In this document: piece by piece, positions 52,985 to 62,498 of the stretch
Layout of the letters: every line of letters begins with the position of its first letter
Position numbering within the stretch: the stretch's first letter is position 1
NCBI GenBank assembly: GCA_052118425.1
Contig: JBQKHF010000017.1
Source of the DNA: Roseburia_C sp900315735
GTDB lineage: Bacteria; Bacillota; Clostridia; Lachnospirales; Lachnospiraceae
Direction: 5' to 3' (one strand)
DNA: 64,000 bases
Notes under the pieces: model-generated
What the model saw: only the letters and a program-made list of their open reading frames with translations
Databases searched by the model: none
Told to the model about the DNA's origin: nothing
Program-made: the position numbers and the translations under genes

Positions 52985-53872
52985 TCACAAAGCAATCAAG
53001 ATTGGTTCTCCGGGCTTTGCATTATGATTTTCAAACACCTGAAAAAGATGCTCTGCACACTGCTGTACATCCATGGCTTCTTCCGGCTGCTCCATCCATT
53101 TTAAAATTCCGGACTTACAGAGCAAAAGATATGGCAATACCATATATTTATTGCTCCTTGTGCAATAATCGATACCCTTATTGCATAATTCCAGCGCCTC
53201 TCTGTAAATTTCCATCTCATACAAAAGATTAGCTTCATTGTAAAGTATCATCGGATATACCTTTTCTTTTTCTTCATCATCTACTTTTCTTACTTCCAGA
53301 TAATCAGATAACTGCATCCAGATGCGGAGTGCCTGCTTTCTTTCACCAAGCCGCTGTTTCTGTACCGCCATACTGTTGATAATGTTGATTTCCTCAAAGG
53401 TAAACATCCGCTTCTGCACCAGATTTGCCAGCCCCGCCGGATGTGTCAGATGTAACGCTTCTTCCAGCTTTGCATATACAAGTTCCGGACGGACTCCTTC
53501 CTTACTGTCCAGCACCGCCTTTATGTATGAAAAGAACTGTCTGGTCAGTTTATCCTCTTGTTTATGTTCCGGTTGTCTCTGCCAGAGTTCCCTGCTGCCT
53601 TCCATATCATTATTTGCTACTGCATGCACCAGCTGTCGCATATAGGCATATAATTCCATTTCTTCCGCCGTTGCATGAATATTGCATATACCCATTGTCT
53701 TTCCAAGACGCTGCATAATAGCTTCATAATTTTTCCGCTTTGGTACCACAAATCCGTTTTCAATTTTTGATAAAGTTCCAGTTGAACAGATGCCAAAAGC
53801 AAGTTCTTCCTGTGTAATGCCAAGCTGTTTGCGGGATTCACATATATAATCCCCAAGATTGTAACAAGCCAA
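52985..53872 (-). CDS. XRE/TPR regulator (Rgg/PlcR-like layout)
   Basis: A 295-residue protein with an N-terminal helix-turn-helix (GDYICESRKQLGITQEELAFGICSTGTLSKIENG, about 7-40) and TPR-like helical repeats to the C-terminus (for example YNEANLLYEMEIYREALELCNKGIDY). This layout is shared by peptide-responsive RRNPP regulators. No peptide pheromone gene was seen beside it, so the ligand is unknown. It lies on its own, with hpf and its terminator upstream. Confidence 0.75.
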   Translation of the reverse strand: MACYNLGDYICESRKQLGITQEELAFGICSTGTLSKIENGFVVPKRKNYEAIMQRLGKTMGICNIHATAEEMELYAYMRQLVHAVANNDMEGSRELWQRQPEHKQEDKLTRQFFSYIKAVLDSKEGVRPELVYAKLEEALHLTHPAGLANLVQKRMFTFEEINIINSMAVQKQRLGERKQALRIWMQLSDYLEVRKVDDEEKEKVYPMILYNEANLLYEMEIYREALELCNKGIDYCTRSNKYMVLPYLLLCKSGILKWMEQPEEAMDVQQCAEHLFQVFENHNAKPGEPILIAL

Positions 53873-53962
53873 TTTCTAACCTCCCTTTTCTCATAACCCA
53901 TCGTATTGACTGTTCCAAAGAAATGTCTTATTGATATATTATAACTACTGTAGCATAAAAAT

Positions 53963-54030
53963 AGCGGTACCGCTATTGGCGTTTTGTCAAGCCTATTGTC
54001 AAAACGTTAACTGCGATACCGCTGTCTGTT
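53963..54030 (-). terminator. hpf terminator within a larger inverted repeat
   Basis: AATAGCGGTACCGCTATT (53960-53977) is a perfect palindrome followed on the minus strand by a T-run, giving the hpf terminator. It is also one arm of a larger imperfect repeat in which AGCGGTACCGC..CGTTTTG (53963-53986) pairs with CAAAACG..GCGATACCGCT (54000-54028), about 19 of 24 positions. Confidence 0.6.
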
Positions 54031-54079
54031 ACCAGTTATCCATAAGGAACTGCCGGTGATAGTCTTTTTCGTTATATAT

Positions 54080-54607
54080 CTAGAATTCCGGTTCAATCAG
54101 ACCGTAGGTGTTACCTTTTCTCTTATATACAACGTTTACATTGTCATCCTCTGCATTTACGAACACAAAGAAATCATGTCCTAATAATTCCATCTGAACA
54201 CATGCATCTTCCGGATACATTGGTTTCATATCGAATTTCTTGGTACGGATGATTTTAATTTCATCATCTGCTTCCACTTCTTTTTCAATATATTCCTTAC
54301 GGAAATTGCTGTTGCTCTGCTGTTTTGTAATAATCTTATTCTTATACTTTTTAAGCTGTCTCTCAATAATCTCTTCTACAAGATCAATTGATACATACAT
54401 ATCATTGCTTACCTGCTCTGAACGGATAATGTGTCCAGGTACAGGAATCGTAACCTCGATTTTCTGTCTCTCCTTTTCTACACTCAAAGTTACAAATACG
54501 TCTGTGTCCGGAGTAAAGTACTTCTCCAGTTTTCCAATTTTGTCCTCAACTGCTGCCTTAAGACCGTCTGTCAATTCGATGTTTCTTCCTGAAATAGTAA
54601 TACGCAT
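54080..54607 (-). CDS. hpf: Ribosome hibernation factor HPF, long form
   Basis: A 175-residue protein; ATG at 54607 chosen because AAAGGGG lies before it and MRITISGRN is the family start. The N-terminal domain (about 1-95; LTDGLKAAVEDKIGKLEKYF) binds the 30S subunit; the C-terminal domain (about 118-175; KKFDMKPMYPEDACVQMELLGHDFFVFVN) dimerises to form 100S ribosomes in stationary phase. Long HPF replaces the RMF/short HPF pair in Firmicutes. Confidence 0.95.
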   Translation of the reverse strand: MRITISGRNIELTDGLKAAVEDKIGKLEKYFTPDTDVFVTLSVEKERQKIEVTIPVPGHIIRSEQVSNDMYVSIDLVEEIIERQLKKYKNKIITKQQSNSNFRKEYIEKEVEADDEIKIIRTKKFDMKPMYPEDACVQMELLGHDFFVFVNAEDDNVNVVYKRKGNTYGLIEPEF

Positions 54608-54881
54608 GATGTCCAACCCCTTTGCCATTTATTTGATACAGACCGATATCATGGTTTTATTATACTATTTTGTACGAATATTTACAAGTTTTTTGTGCAA
54701 TATTTACTGTATTTTTAGAGAATTTTTCGAATATCTTTCTGAAAGCAGGAAATCTGCAGGATTTTTCAAAAGGGATTGCCTGTATTCTAAAATAAGTCTA
54801 AAATATAACTGTATTTTTTAACGCTTTCATCTGTGCTATCATTTTCTAAGGCAGATAAAAACCAGAAAGGATTTGTTTCTT

Positions 54882-55610
54882 ATGAATACTGTTTTAATTA
54901 CCGGAGCTTCCCGGGGCATCGGTGCTGCTATCGCAGAAGTATTTGCCCGCCACGGTTATCAGCTCATTTTAAATTGCTGTCATTCCGAAACTGCTCTTAA
55001 GGCTTTGTCTGATGAACTTTCGGACAAATATCATGTCACGGTTCTTCCGGTTATCGGAGATGTCAGTGATCCGGATTTTATTGCCAATATGTTTGCCATA
55101 ATTCACCAGCAGTCCCTTTCGGTTGATGTTCTGATCAACAATGCCGGAATCTCCCACATCGGCCTGCTGCAGGATATGACTTATGAACAATGGCAGCACG
55201 TTATAAACACCAATCTTTCTTCTGTTTTTTCCTGCTGCAAATATGCTCTGCCAGATATGCTGCACAAAAAATCAGGTCGGATTCTTAACATTTCTTCTGT
55301 CTGGGGAAATGTAGGCGCCTCCTGTGAGGTTGCTTATTCCGCCAGCAAGGGAGCTGTTAATTCCTTTACAAAGGCACTTGCCAAAGAGGTCGCACCCAGT
55401 GGAATCTCTGTCAATGCCATTGCCTGCGGCACCATTGATACTTCCATGAACGCCTGTTTTTCTGCCGAAGAGCGTGCTGACTTAGAATCCGAAATTCCCT
55501 GCGGCAGATATGGTACACCTGTGGAAACAGCTGAACTTGCTTATGCTATCGTATCACAAAGTCCATATCTCACCGGTCAGATTATTACCTTAGATGGTGG
55601 CTGGTGTTAA
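54882..55610 (+). CDS. Short-chain dehydrogenase, FabG-like
   Basis: A 242-residue SDR from the ATG at 54882 (AGAAAGGA upstream). TGASRGIG (about 6-13) binds NADP(H), NNAGIS follows, and the catalytic S..YSASK set is at about 137-155, with the family's usual LDGGW end. It is FabG-like, but it stands alone, not in a fab operon, so the substrate could be any 3-oxo or sugar compound. Confidence 0.88.
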   Translation: MNTVLITGASRGIGAAIAEVFARHGYQLILNCCHSETALKALSDELSDKYHVTVLPVIGDVSDPDFIANMFAIIHQQSLSVDVLINNAGISHIGLLQDMTYEQWQHVINTNLSSVFSCCKYALPDMLHKKSGRILNISSVWGNVGASCEVAYSASKGAVNSFTKALAKEVAPSGISVNAIACGTIDTSMNACFSAEERADLESEIPCGRYGTPVETAELAYAIVSQSPYLTGQIITLDGGWC

Positions 55611-55650
55611 TTTATATATGTGAATAGTTTGTGCTCCGTTGATATAATTT

Positions 55651-55718
55651 ATCTTTCGTTTATTTTTGCCACTGGTTTTTTAACATGTTTTAAAATAGAG
55701 GTATTATTTACGAAAGAT
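55651..55718. promoter_or_regulatory. Inverted repeat flanking the XRE promoter region
   Basis: ATCTTTCGT (55651-55659) and ACGAAAGAT (55710-55718) are perfect 9-bp arms 50 bases apart, the right arm next to the start of the XRE gene. Possible paired operators. Confidence 0.35.
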
Positions 55719-55729
55719 GAGGTTTGTAT

Positions 55730-56083
55730 ATGAATATCGGTTCTAAGTTACGATACCTGATTGAAGAAGCTAACATTACCCAGCGGCAGCTTGCAGATGC
55801 ACTACATATCTCTCCCTCTGCTCTGAATGGATATATCAATCAGGGGAAAGAACCTGACTATGCAACTTTAGTAAGAATAGCCGACTATTTTCATACTTCC
55901 ACCGACTATCTGCTCGGTCACAGTAACATCCGCAATGCCAGTCTGACGCATCTCAACAGCTGTGAGGGTGAACTGCTAAGTATCTATCATACTCTTTCCA
56001 GCTATAACCAGCAGCTTTTCTTAGAAGAATTGAAGGCTGTCGACCGGATGGTTTCCCGGGCAACAGCCTCACCGTTGAAATAA
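55730..56083 (+). CDS. Small XRE-family regulator
   Basis: A 117-residue protein from the ATG at 55730 after GATGAGG. A Cro/CI helix-turn-helix (GSKLRYLIEEANITQRQLADALHISPSALNGYINQGKEPDYATLVRIADYF) covers residues 3-55, followed by a short helical tail (to 117). The target is unknown; autoregulation through the flanking repeat is possible. Confidence 0.82.
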   Translation: MNIGSKLRYLIEEANITQRQLADALHISPSALNGYINQGKEPDYATLVRIADYFHTSTDYLLGHSNIRNASLTHLNSCEGELLSIYHTLSSYNQQLFLEELKAVDRMVSRATASPLK

Positions 56084-56130
56084 GTATTGTAAAATAAGTT
56101 TCAGTATATATTGTATATTCAACCAATAAG

Positions 56131-56204
56131 TTTCTTTTTTATCAGGCAGGAGACGGTAAAAGCCCGTAATCAGCACTAAGTATTCTGTCTTGATAAAAAA
56201 GAAA
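56131..56204. other. Long stem-loop between the XRE gene and dgt
   Basis: TTTCTTTTTTATCAGGCAG (56131-56149) pairs with CTGTCTTGATAAAAAAGAAA (56185-56204) with one mismatch, around a 35-nt loop. It lies between convergent genes and could end transcription from both sides; the long GC-poor stem could also mark a small mobile or RNA element. Confidence 0.5.
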
Positions 56205-56285
56205 GTTATTCTTTACAACATTTTTTATGAAATTTTATATCTAATGTCTACTATTTACTATTGCTTTCTACTATCTTTAGGATAG

Positions 56286-57503
56286 TTAATCTTCATCAAA
56301 GTAGCCGATGTATTTTACATCATATTTTCCTGTCGGGAACATTTCGTGGTACAGGTCTACAAAGTAGTCATCGGTCATGCTTGCGATATAATCTACCACA
56401 AGCTGATTCGGCTCTGTTTCCATGTACTGTTCCTTTGAGAAGGTTCTGCTGAACCGGTTATTTTCTGCTACGTATGCAATGTGGTGGCGGTAGAGCCAGG
56501 AATTTTCATTCTTTTCCTTTGCATCTTTTAATAACTGATAATACATCTCCTCAAACATCGGATTGAGATTTTCCCGGATGACTTTTTCGATTTTCTCATT
56601 GTGATAGATGTACTCATAATTTTCCGTCTTTGCAAGCTTCAACTGCTGAAAGTATGCTTCATCCATGGAAAGATATGGTTTGCCATAGCTGTTTTCAATG
56701 ATATTCACTACCATATTGTTGATGATTTCTGCATTGCTGCTGCCTATGGTATCTCCGTTAAATCCTCTGTCATCCGGCAGAAGACGCAGGCGGATTGCAT
56801 CCTGTCTGTCCTTGCCAAGATAAGCTATGATATCACAGATACGCATCACACAGGCTTCTAAGGTTCCCGGCACAAGATGTGTAATGCCATCTTCCTTCTG
56901 ATAACACATTTCTACTTCCGCATCCAGATCCGCAAATGTCTTTGCCTTCTTCGGCCGATACTCCTGCTGCTCCATTTCACCATTATGGCAAAGGACGCCA
57001 TCCAAAGTCTGCAAGCTGATATTTCTCTGTCCCAGTACGTCCAGCACACGCACACTGTGTACGTTGTGATTAAAATACCGTCCAGTCTCTCCCTGCAAAA
57101 GTGCACTCAAAATCCGCTCTCCGGCATGTCCGAATGGTGTATGTCCGATGTCATGTCCCAGAGAAATTGCTTCAATTAAATCCTGATTGAGATTCAATAC
57201 ATTTCCGATATTCCTCGCAATTCTTGAAACAAGCTGCACATGTTGTGCCCGCCTTGAAATATCATCATTCCGGTAAAGGGAAAATACCTGTGTCTTGTCT
57301 CCATAACGGTTATAATACGGCAGATGCATAATTTTCTCAATGTCCCGGACAAAGGCAGGTCTCCAGAGATTTGCCTTATCATGATTCATTTCCCGGCGCA
57401 AAATCTGTTCATCGGAAAAAGCATAGGGATTTGCCCTATGCTCTTTTCTGTCTTCTATAATTCTCTGTTGTAATTCTTCTGAAAGATTATGATATGCTCC
57501 CAT
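56286..57503 (-). CDS. dgt: dGTPase-like deoxynucleotide triphosphohydrolase
   Basis: A 405-residue HD-domain enzyme that removes triphosphate from dGTP or other dNTPs. The metal-binding HD motif GHDIGHTPFGHAGERIL (about 114-130) and R-EMNHDKANLWRPAF near the N-terminus are present. It lies 21 bp downstream of the chemoreceptor gene. Roles in nucleotide balance and in phage defence by dNTP depletion are both known for the family; nothing here distinguishes them. Confidence 0.9.
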   Translation of the reverse strand: MGAYHNLSEELQQRIIEDRKEHRANPYAFSDEQILRREMNHDKANLWRPAFVRDIEKIMHLPYYNRYGDKTQVFSLYRNDDISRRAQHVQLVSRIARNIGNVLNLNQDLIEAISLGHDIGHTPFGHAGERILSALLQGETGRYFNHNVHSVRVLDVLGQRNISLQTLDGVLCHNGEMEQQEYRPKKAKTFADLDAEVEMCYQKEDGITHLVPGTLEACVMRICDIIAYLGKDRQDAIRLRLLPDDRGFNGDTIGSSNAEIINNMVVNIIENSYGKPYLSMDEAYFQQLKLAKTENYEYIYHNEKIEKVIRENLNPMFEEMYYQLLKDAKEKNENSWLYRHHIAYVAENNRFSRTFSKEQYMETEPNQLVVDYIASMTDDYFVDLYHEMFPTGKYDVKYIGYFDED

Positions 57504-57524
57504 TCTTTACTCCCTTTTATATCA

Positions 57525-58976
57525 CTACAACTGAAGCTGATGTGTCAGTTCGATTAAGTTCTCGGTCTCAGCCATCAGATGCTCTACACTCTTCTGGTTC
57601 TTCTCGCAGGTAGTCAGCGTATTATTGGTATGGGCTGCAACCTCTTCTGAAATTGCAGAAATTGTCTGGATACTGTCCATAATGCCTGCATTGGCACTTT
57701 CTAATTCTTTCACAATGCCGGACAATGCATCTGACTGTCTCTGCACGCGACCGGAATTATCCTCTATCGTACGGAAGCTGTCGGCAGTTTCATTGACTGT
57801 TACATTCTGATGCTCAACCTGTGAAATCATGCTTTCAATAATTGTTACTACTTTTTCCAGTTCTTCTGATACATTTCGTATCAGTTCTTCAATGCTGACG
57901 GTTGCTTCCTGTGTCTGGGTTGCCAGACCGGAAATCTCAGATGCAACTACCGCAAAGCCTCTTCCTGCCTCACCTGCACGGGCTGCCTCGATGGATGCAT
58001 TCAGGGAAAGAAGGCTGGTTTCTGAAGTAATATTATTAATAATCTCGATGATGGAATACATCTTATCCATATATTCTCTTAAAGAAGTAAGTTCTGCTGC
58101 CACCTGACTGTTGGTCTGCTCCGTTGCACTCACCTGTGATACCAGCTGCTCGATATTTTTCTTTCCGGTGCTCAATGCTTCTGCCGTAACTGTCATGCTC
58201 TCAGCAATGCTGTCAGATGCCTGGGTTACCTGGATTACTTTTTCCTGAATTGCTTCTGTCTGGCTCAACTGATTCTGTACTGCTTCTGCTGTATCCGTTG
58301 TTCCTCCGGTCAGCTCTTCCATGGCATTTCTGGTATCACTGACACCACCGCCAAGTAAATCTACTTCCTCAGACATGCCATTAATCTTCTGCGTCATGGC
58401 ATCGGACACCTCTAAAATTCTCTGAAGCATCGTATCTGACTGTCCCTTTGCCTGATTCATTTCCTCTAGTCGAAGTCTAAATATTTTCTGTAGCACAGCA
58501 AAACTATAATAAGAAAATGCAGTTGTCAACATCAACATAATAATCTCAGTTCCATAATAAGTGACTCCCTCGCCCTGTCCATTCATGGTGTGTACTACAA
58601 CTGAAATAATATTTACAATAACTGCTCCAACACCCAATTCCAATGCATATTTCGGATCCGAAAATACCGAAATCAAAATAAACATCGGAATTACATAGAC
58701 AAAAGTCAACTGATTGCTGGCCGTAATCAATGCTACTGTATAAAATATAGCAAATCCGATTCCCACAAGATGTTTAATTGCTTTCGTATCATGATTCTTC
58801 TTATAGAAAATCCACTCCGCAATCACCGGTCCCAATGCCAGTACCACCAGCACGGCAACTAAAATTACATTTCTTGCACTTCGAAAAATTTCTGCAATAT
58901 TCACAAATGTCAGTAAAACTCCCATGATAGTGTGTCCTATCATTGCAGCCTTATTTGCTCTTCCTTGTTCTGTCAT
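57525..58976 (-). CDS. Methyl-accepting chemotaxis-type signalling protein
   Basis: A 483-residue protein from the ATG at 58976 (GGGAGGA upstream). The first 170 residues hold about six membrane segments without a large extracellular sensor; the rest is the coiled-coil signalling domain with the tip EIINNITSETSLLSLNASIEAARAGEAGRGFAVVASEI. Receptors of this type often sense energy or internal cues. No HAMP is obvious. No other chemotaxis gene is in the window. Confidence 0.88.
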   Translation of the reverse strand: MTEQGRANKAAMIGHTIMGVLLTFVNIAEIFRSARNVILVAVLVVLALGPVIAEWIFYKKNHDTKAIKHLVGIGFAIFYTVALITASNQLTFVYVIPMFILISVFSDPKYALELGVGAVIVNIISVVVHTMNGQGEGVTYYGTEIIMLMLTTAFSYYSFAVLQKIFRLRLEEMNQAKGQSDTMLQRILEVSDAMTQKINGMSEEVDLLGGGVSDTRNAMEELTGGTTDTAEAVQNQLSQTEAIQEKVIQVTQASDSIAESMTVTAEALSTGKKNIEQLVSQVSATEQTNSQVAAELTSLREYMDKMYSIIEIINNITSETSLLSLNASIEAARAGEAGRGFAVVASEISGLATQTQEATVSIEELIRNVSEELEKVVTIIESMISQVEHQNVTVNETADSFRTIEDNSGRVQRQSDALSGIVKELESANAGIMDSIQTISAISEEVAAHTNNTLTTCEKNQKSVEHLMAETENLIELTHQLQL

Positions 58977-59065
58977 TTTTTTATCCTCCCGTATATAAAA
59001 TATAATTTCCGAACATTTACTCACAGTTTTAATTATACCTTTATCTATAGTAATTGAAAAGACTT

Positions 59066-60001
59066 TTATCTAAAATACTCTTTCAATTCATGTGCTCCCT
59101 CCAGCAGCTTGCGGCATACATAAAGGATTCCATCCTGTTTCGTACAGACTGCCCATTTCACAAGGCTTACCTTCCCTCCACTGATTTCCAGTGCTGTGAT
59201 GCAACGGGGATGCACCATACTGCCATCATTAAAAAGCCGTCCCTCGCCCGGAAGCGGACACCGTGGTCTGTGGGTATGTCCGCTGACCATCAGCATATCT
59301 TTCTTCCGGCAAAAATTTTCCATACTTCTTGTAATCTTATCGCACTTCTTATCATTTCCTGCTGCACGGGTAGGGTCACGGACACCAAACTCTTCTAAGG
59401 GAGTCCAGAGATAGCGTACCAGCCAGCCGGTAAGTCCATGCAGATAATCATTAAAAAGGTCTCCCTGATGCCCATGCATCAGAAAAATTTCTCCTGCCTC
59501 CATTTCAAGCCGGATTGCCTCATATACCTTAATCTCCGGAAATAGCGGCTCCATCCGGCGGCTGCATTCATTATAATATTCCGAGAAATTTTTCCGTAAA
59601 AATTCCTCTCTTGACTTCTTTCTGTCATGGTTGCCATAAAGCATATAGAGCCTGTTTTCCCGATAAAATTTAGACAGCATCCAGAAAATGTGGCTGTACT
59701 GCCCGATTATTTTCTTCTGGCTCCGGTTCTCCCAGAGTTCATCCCCGTCTCCCAGTTCAAAATAACTGTAGCCTCTTTCATAATAATATTGCAGTGCCGT
59801 AAAGCATAACTGCTGGTTATCCATAAAATTATCATTCCAGTTTCCATAACCTCTGTGGGCATCACTCATAAATACCATTCTGGCACAGGCATCACAGGAA
59901 ATCTTTTCTGCCCCATCATATGCTCTCTCAAAGGCTGCCCTTCGTCCCAGTCCATACATATTACAATGCATCCTTCCTGGAATACTTCCGGCAGTCATCA
60001 T
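59066..60001 (-). CDS. Metallophosphoesterase
   Basis: A 311-residue calcineurin-type phosphoesterase with the motif set SDAHRG (about 46), GDGDELW (about 83), GNHD (about 122), MHGHQGD and SGHTHRP (about 243). A basic, Cys-containing N-terminal stretch is unusual. It overlaps the upstream DUF4474 gene by 41 bp. The similarity to LpxH-like enzymes is only in the fold; the substrate is unknown. Confidence 0.85.
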   Translation of the reverse strand: MMTAGSIPGRMHCNMYGLGRRAAFERAYDGAEKISCDACARMVFMSDAHRGYGNWNDNFMDNQQLCFTALQYYYERGYSYFELGDGDELWENRSQKKIIGQYSHIFWMLSKFYRENRLYMLYGNHDRKKSREEFLRKNFSEYYNECSRRMEPLFPEIKVYEAIRLEMEAGEIFLMHGHQGDLFNDYLHGLTGWLVRYLWTPLEEFGVRDPTRAAGNDKKCDKITRSMENFCRKKDMLMVSGHTHRPRCPLPGEGRLFNDGSMVHPRCITALEISGGKVSLVKWAVCTKQDGILYVCRKLLEGAHELKEYFR

Positions 60002-60899
60002 GCTGCCAGCGTCTGCTCATCCGTGCAAAAAAACGAAGTGCCCGCGGTGATAACTGGAAAAATGCCAGCACTTTATCCACTGTTTTCTCATAATGCCTCG
60101 TGTAATGCCGGTAAAACCGGACTCCCATATGAAGCCCCGCCAGACGGATTCTGTCAAGTAAAAAACGTCTGTCAAAAGGCTGGCTGGTCTTTGGTTTTTC
60201 AAATAAAAGATGTACCGTCTCATAATTTACCCGATAAGAATCCCTTGTATATCCAGCCTCCTTTAGTCCATCCACAAATGCCCGGCACATCAGACGGTTG
60301 GGAAAACTTAAAACAATGTGCAAAGACAGCTCCCACGGCTTCGAAAAAGTTCCCAGTGAAAATCCAGTCATCCACCAGTGATAACCACCTCTTGTAAATA
60401 TTTTTCTATCCTTCCCGCCTTTTTCTTTTTTGCAGAGTGTCATTCCGATTCCAAGATAGTCCTCCTCCGGTACGCCAAGATAAAAGCCCGGTCTGCTGGG
60501 ATGCCTTTTGTATACACCAACTTCTGCTCCGGTACAAAGTCCATACTGCCCCTTCCAGAATTCTATCATCCACTCCTGTTCATCATAGGTAAAGAAAACC
60601 GGCTCACAGTCTATAACCATTCCCATGGAGCCTGCCAACTCATCATAAGTTCTGCTGTAGCCATATTTTTTCTGCCAGGCATTTTCCAGTGCATAAAAAA
60701 TGTCCTCCCGCTCGTCATAAGCAAATCCATAACGGCTGATGATGCGGTTCAGCAGTTCCTTTTTCTCCCAGTCCGGTGTATTCCGGATAAATTCCCGTAC
60801 CTTCTGCTGTCTTTTGCGATATCTATAAATAAAAAGAAGCAACGCAAAGAAAAGCAGCGCTGCCAGAGCAATTCCGATATAAATCATTTCCGGTTTCAT
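59961..60899 (-). CDS. DUF4474-type membrane-anchored protein
   Basis: A 312-residue protein with an N-terminal membrane helix (YIGIALAALLFFALLLFIYRY, about 6-26) and a cytoplasmic domain with YGFAYDEREDIFYALENAWQ, ELAGSMGMVIDCEPVFF and WKGQYGLCTGAEVGVYK, which I believe is DUF4474. Function unknown. Overlap of 41 bp with the metallophosphoesterase gene suggests the two act together. Confidence 0.65.
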   Translation of the reverse strand: MKPEMIYIGIALAALLFFALLLFIYRYRKRQQKVREFIRNTPDWEKKELLNRIISRYGFAYDEREDIFYALENAWQKKYGYSRTYDELAGSMGMVIDCEPVFFTYDEQEWMIEFWKGQYGLCTGAEVGVYKRHPSRPGFYLGVPEEDYLGIGMTLCKKEKGGKDRKIFTRGGYHWWMTGFSLGTFSKPWELSLHIVLSFPNRLMCRAFVDGLKEAGYTRDSYRVNYETVHLLFEKPKTSQPFDRRFLLDRIRLAGLHMGVRFYRHYTRHYEKTVDKVLAFFQLSPRALRFFARMSRRWQHDDCRKYSRKDAL

Positions 60900-61063
60900 A
60901 ATATAATCCCCTTACAGCCTTTTTATTATCATATGCGTAAGAGGACTATCCTGTGTTATCTTTTAAACTGGCATGGTCATTTTTATCAAAATTGGATGTT
61001 TTTATAATGCCATTTCTGTTTTATGATAAACCGCAACAAAGAGAAAGAAAAGAGGACTTTATT

Positions 61064-61663
61064 ATGAAAAACGAAAGAATCTACAAACTTGTACTGACTG
61101 CTCTTATGGCAGCACTTTCCTATGTGGTATTCACATTCTTACAGATTAAAATTGCACTTCCTGGCGGAGATGCTACATCTATCCACCTCGGAAATGCTGT
61201 ATGTGTATTAGGTGCATTACTGTTAGGCGGTGTCTATGGCGGAATCGGCGGTGCCATCGGTATGACAATCGGTGACCTTTTAGACCCGATTTACATTGTA
61301 TACGCACCAAAGACTTTTATCTTAAAATTCTGCATCGGCCTGATTACCGGTCTGGTTGCACACAAAATTGGTAAAATTTCTACTTCCAAAGATACCAAAC
61401 ACGTTTTCAAATGGGTTGTTATCGCAAGTATCTGCGGACTGTTATTCAACGTTGTATTTGACCCGCTGTTCGGCTACTTCTACAAACTGGTTATCTTAGG
61501 AAAACCTGCAGCAGAAGTTACACTTTCTATTAACATTGCAGCAACCAGCATCAATGCAGTTTTATCCGTTATCGTAGCAACTGCTGTATACATGGCACTG
61601 CGTCCTGTACTGGCAAAATCCAATATGCTGCCACGTCTTGGAAAGGAAAGCGCACGCGCATGA
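61064..61663 (+). CDS. pdxU: ECF transporter S-component, probably for pyridoxine
   Basis: A 199-residue protein with about six membrane segments, from the ATG at 61064 (AAGAGGAC upstream). LVLTALMAALSYVVFTFLQ, IHLGNAVCVLGALLLGGVYGGIGGAIGMTIGDLLDP are typical of S-components of the PdxU type. It would work with a shared ECF module elsewhere. It overlaps pyridoxamine kinase by 4 bp (ATGA), which points to vitamin B6 as the substrate. Confidence 0.8.
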   Translation: MKNERIYKLVLTALMAALSYVVFTFLQIKIALPGGDATSIHLGNAVCVLGALLLGGVYGGIGGAIGMTIGDLLDPIYIVYAPKTFILKFCIGLITGLVAHKIGKISTSKDTKHVFKWVVIASICGLLFNVVFDPLFGYFYKLVILGKPAAEVTLSINIAATSINAVLSVIVATAVYMALRPVLAKSNMLPRLGKESARA

Positions 61664-62496
61664 AATTAAATACTTTACCACCAAAACTTCTGATTATCAA
61701 TGATATATCCGGTGTGGGACGCTGCTCCATGAGCGTGTCTCTCCCGGTGGTAAGTGCATGTAAGGTACAGGGAATCCCTGTACCTACTTCTGTTTTCAGC
61801 AACCATACCGGTTTTCCTACCCATTTAAAAATTGATTTGACCGGACAGCTTAAGGATTATTTTGCTGCACTGAATGCCCTTTCCATGAACTGGGACGGTA
61901 TTTACTGCGGTTACCTTGGTGCCAAAGAACAGGTTCATGCCATTTCCCATTACTATGATTCTCTCACCGAAAAACCTCTTTTTATCATAGACCCGGTGAT
62001 GGGTGACCACGGAAAAGCTTATCAGCATATAACACCGGAATTCTGCAATTACATGAAAGACTTTGTATCCCGGGGTGATATTATCACACCAAACCTGACG
62101 GAAGCCTGCCTCTTAACGGATACACCGTATCCGGAGCATGACTGCACCGATTCGGAGCTTTCTTCCATTTCCGAAAAGCTTCATGCTCTGGGTGTGAAAA
62201 AATGCATTATCACAGGCTGTCCAAAGAGCGATACTTTCCTTAATTATATTTCCGATGACAACGGCAATGTGGACACTGTTTCCACGAAAAAAGCCGGCCC
62301 GGGTTATCCCGGGACCGGCGATATCTTCGTCAGTATCGTATCTGCACTTACCTTACGTGGCTTCTCCTTAAAGGAATGCACCACGCAGGCAGCTCATTTT
62401 ATTGCTTCCTGTATTTCCTATTCACAGTCACTTTCGGATGATACTTTACAGGGCGTTATCTTCGAACCGCTTCTTTCTGACTTAGTGACACTTTAG
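61660..62496 (+). CDS. Pyridoxamine kinase-like B6 salvage enzyme
   Basis: A 278-residue PfkB/ribokinase-fold kinase: INDISGVGRCSMSVSLPVVSACKVQGIPVPTSVFSNHTGFP at the start, DPVMGDHGKAY (about 112-122) and the anion-hole GYPGTGDIFVS (about 216-226). It phosphorylates a B6 vitamer in salvage. Coupled by overlap to the S-component gene. Confidence 0.9.
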   Translation: MKLNTLPPKLLIINDISGVGRCSMSVSLPVVSACKVQGIPVPTSVFSNHTGFPTHLKIDLTGQLKDYFAALNALSMNWDGIYCGYLGAKEQVHAISHYYDSLTEKPLFIIDPVMGDHGKAYQHITPEFCNYMKDFVSRGDIITPNLTEACLLTDTPYPEHDCTDSELSSISEKLHALGVKKCIITGCPKSDTFLNYISDDNGNVDTVSTKKAGPGYPGTGDIFVSIVSALTLRGFSLKECTTQAAHFIASCISYSQSLSDDTLQGVIFEPLLSDLVTL

Positions 62497-62498
62497 CC

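Noticed and set aside
54240..54821. 193-codon plus-strand frame opposite hpf
   Set aside because: Antisense of hpf with very high Ser/Ile/Phe content, and it runs through the hpf promoter region.
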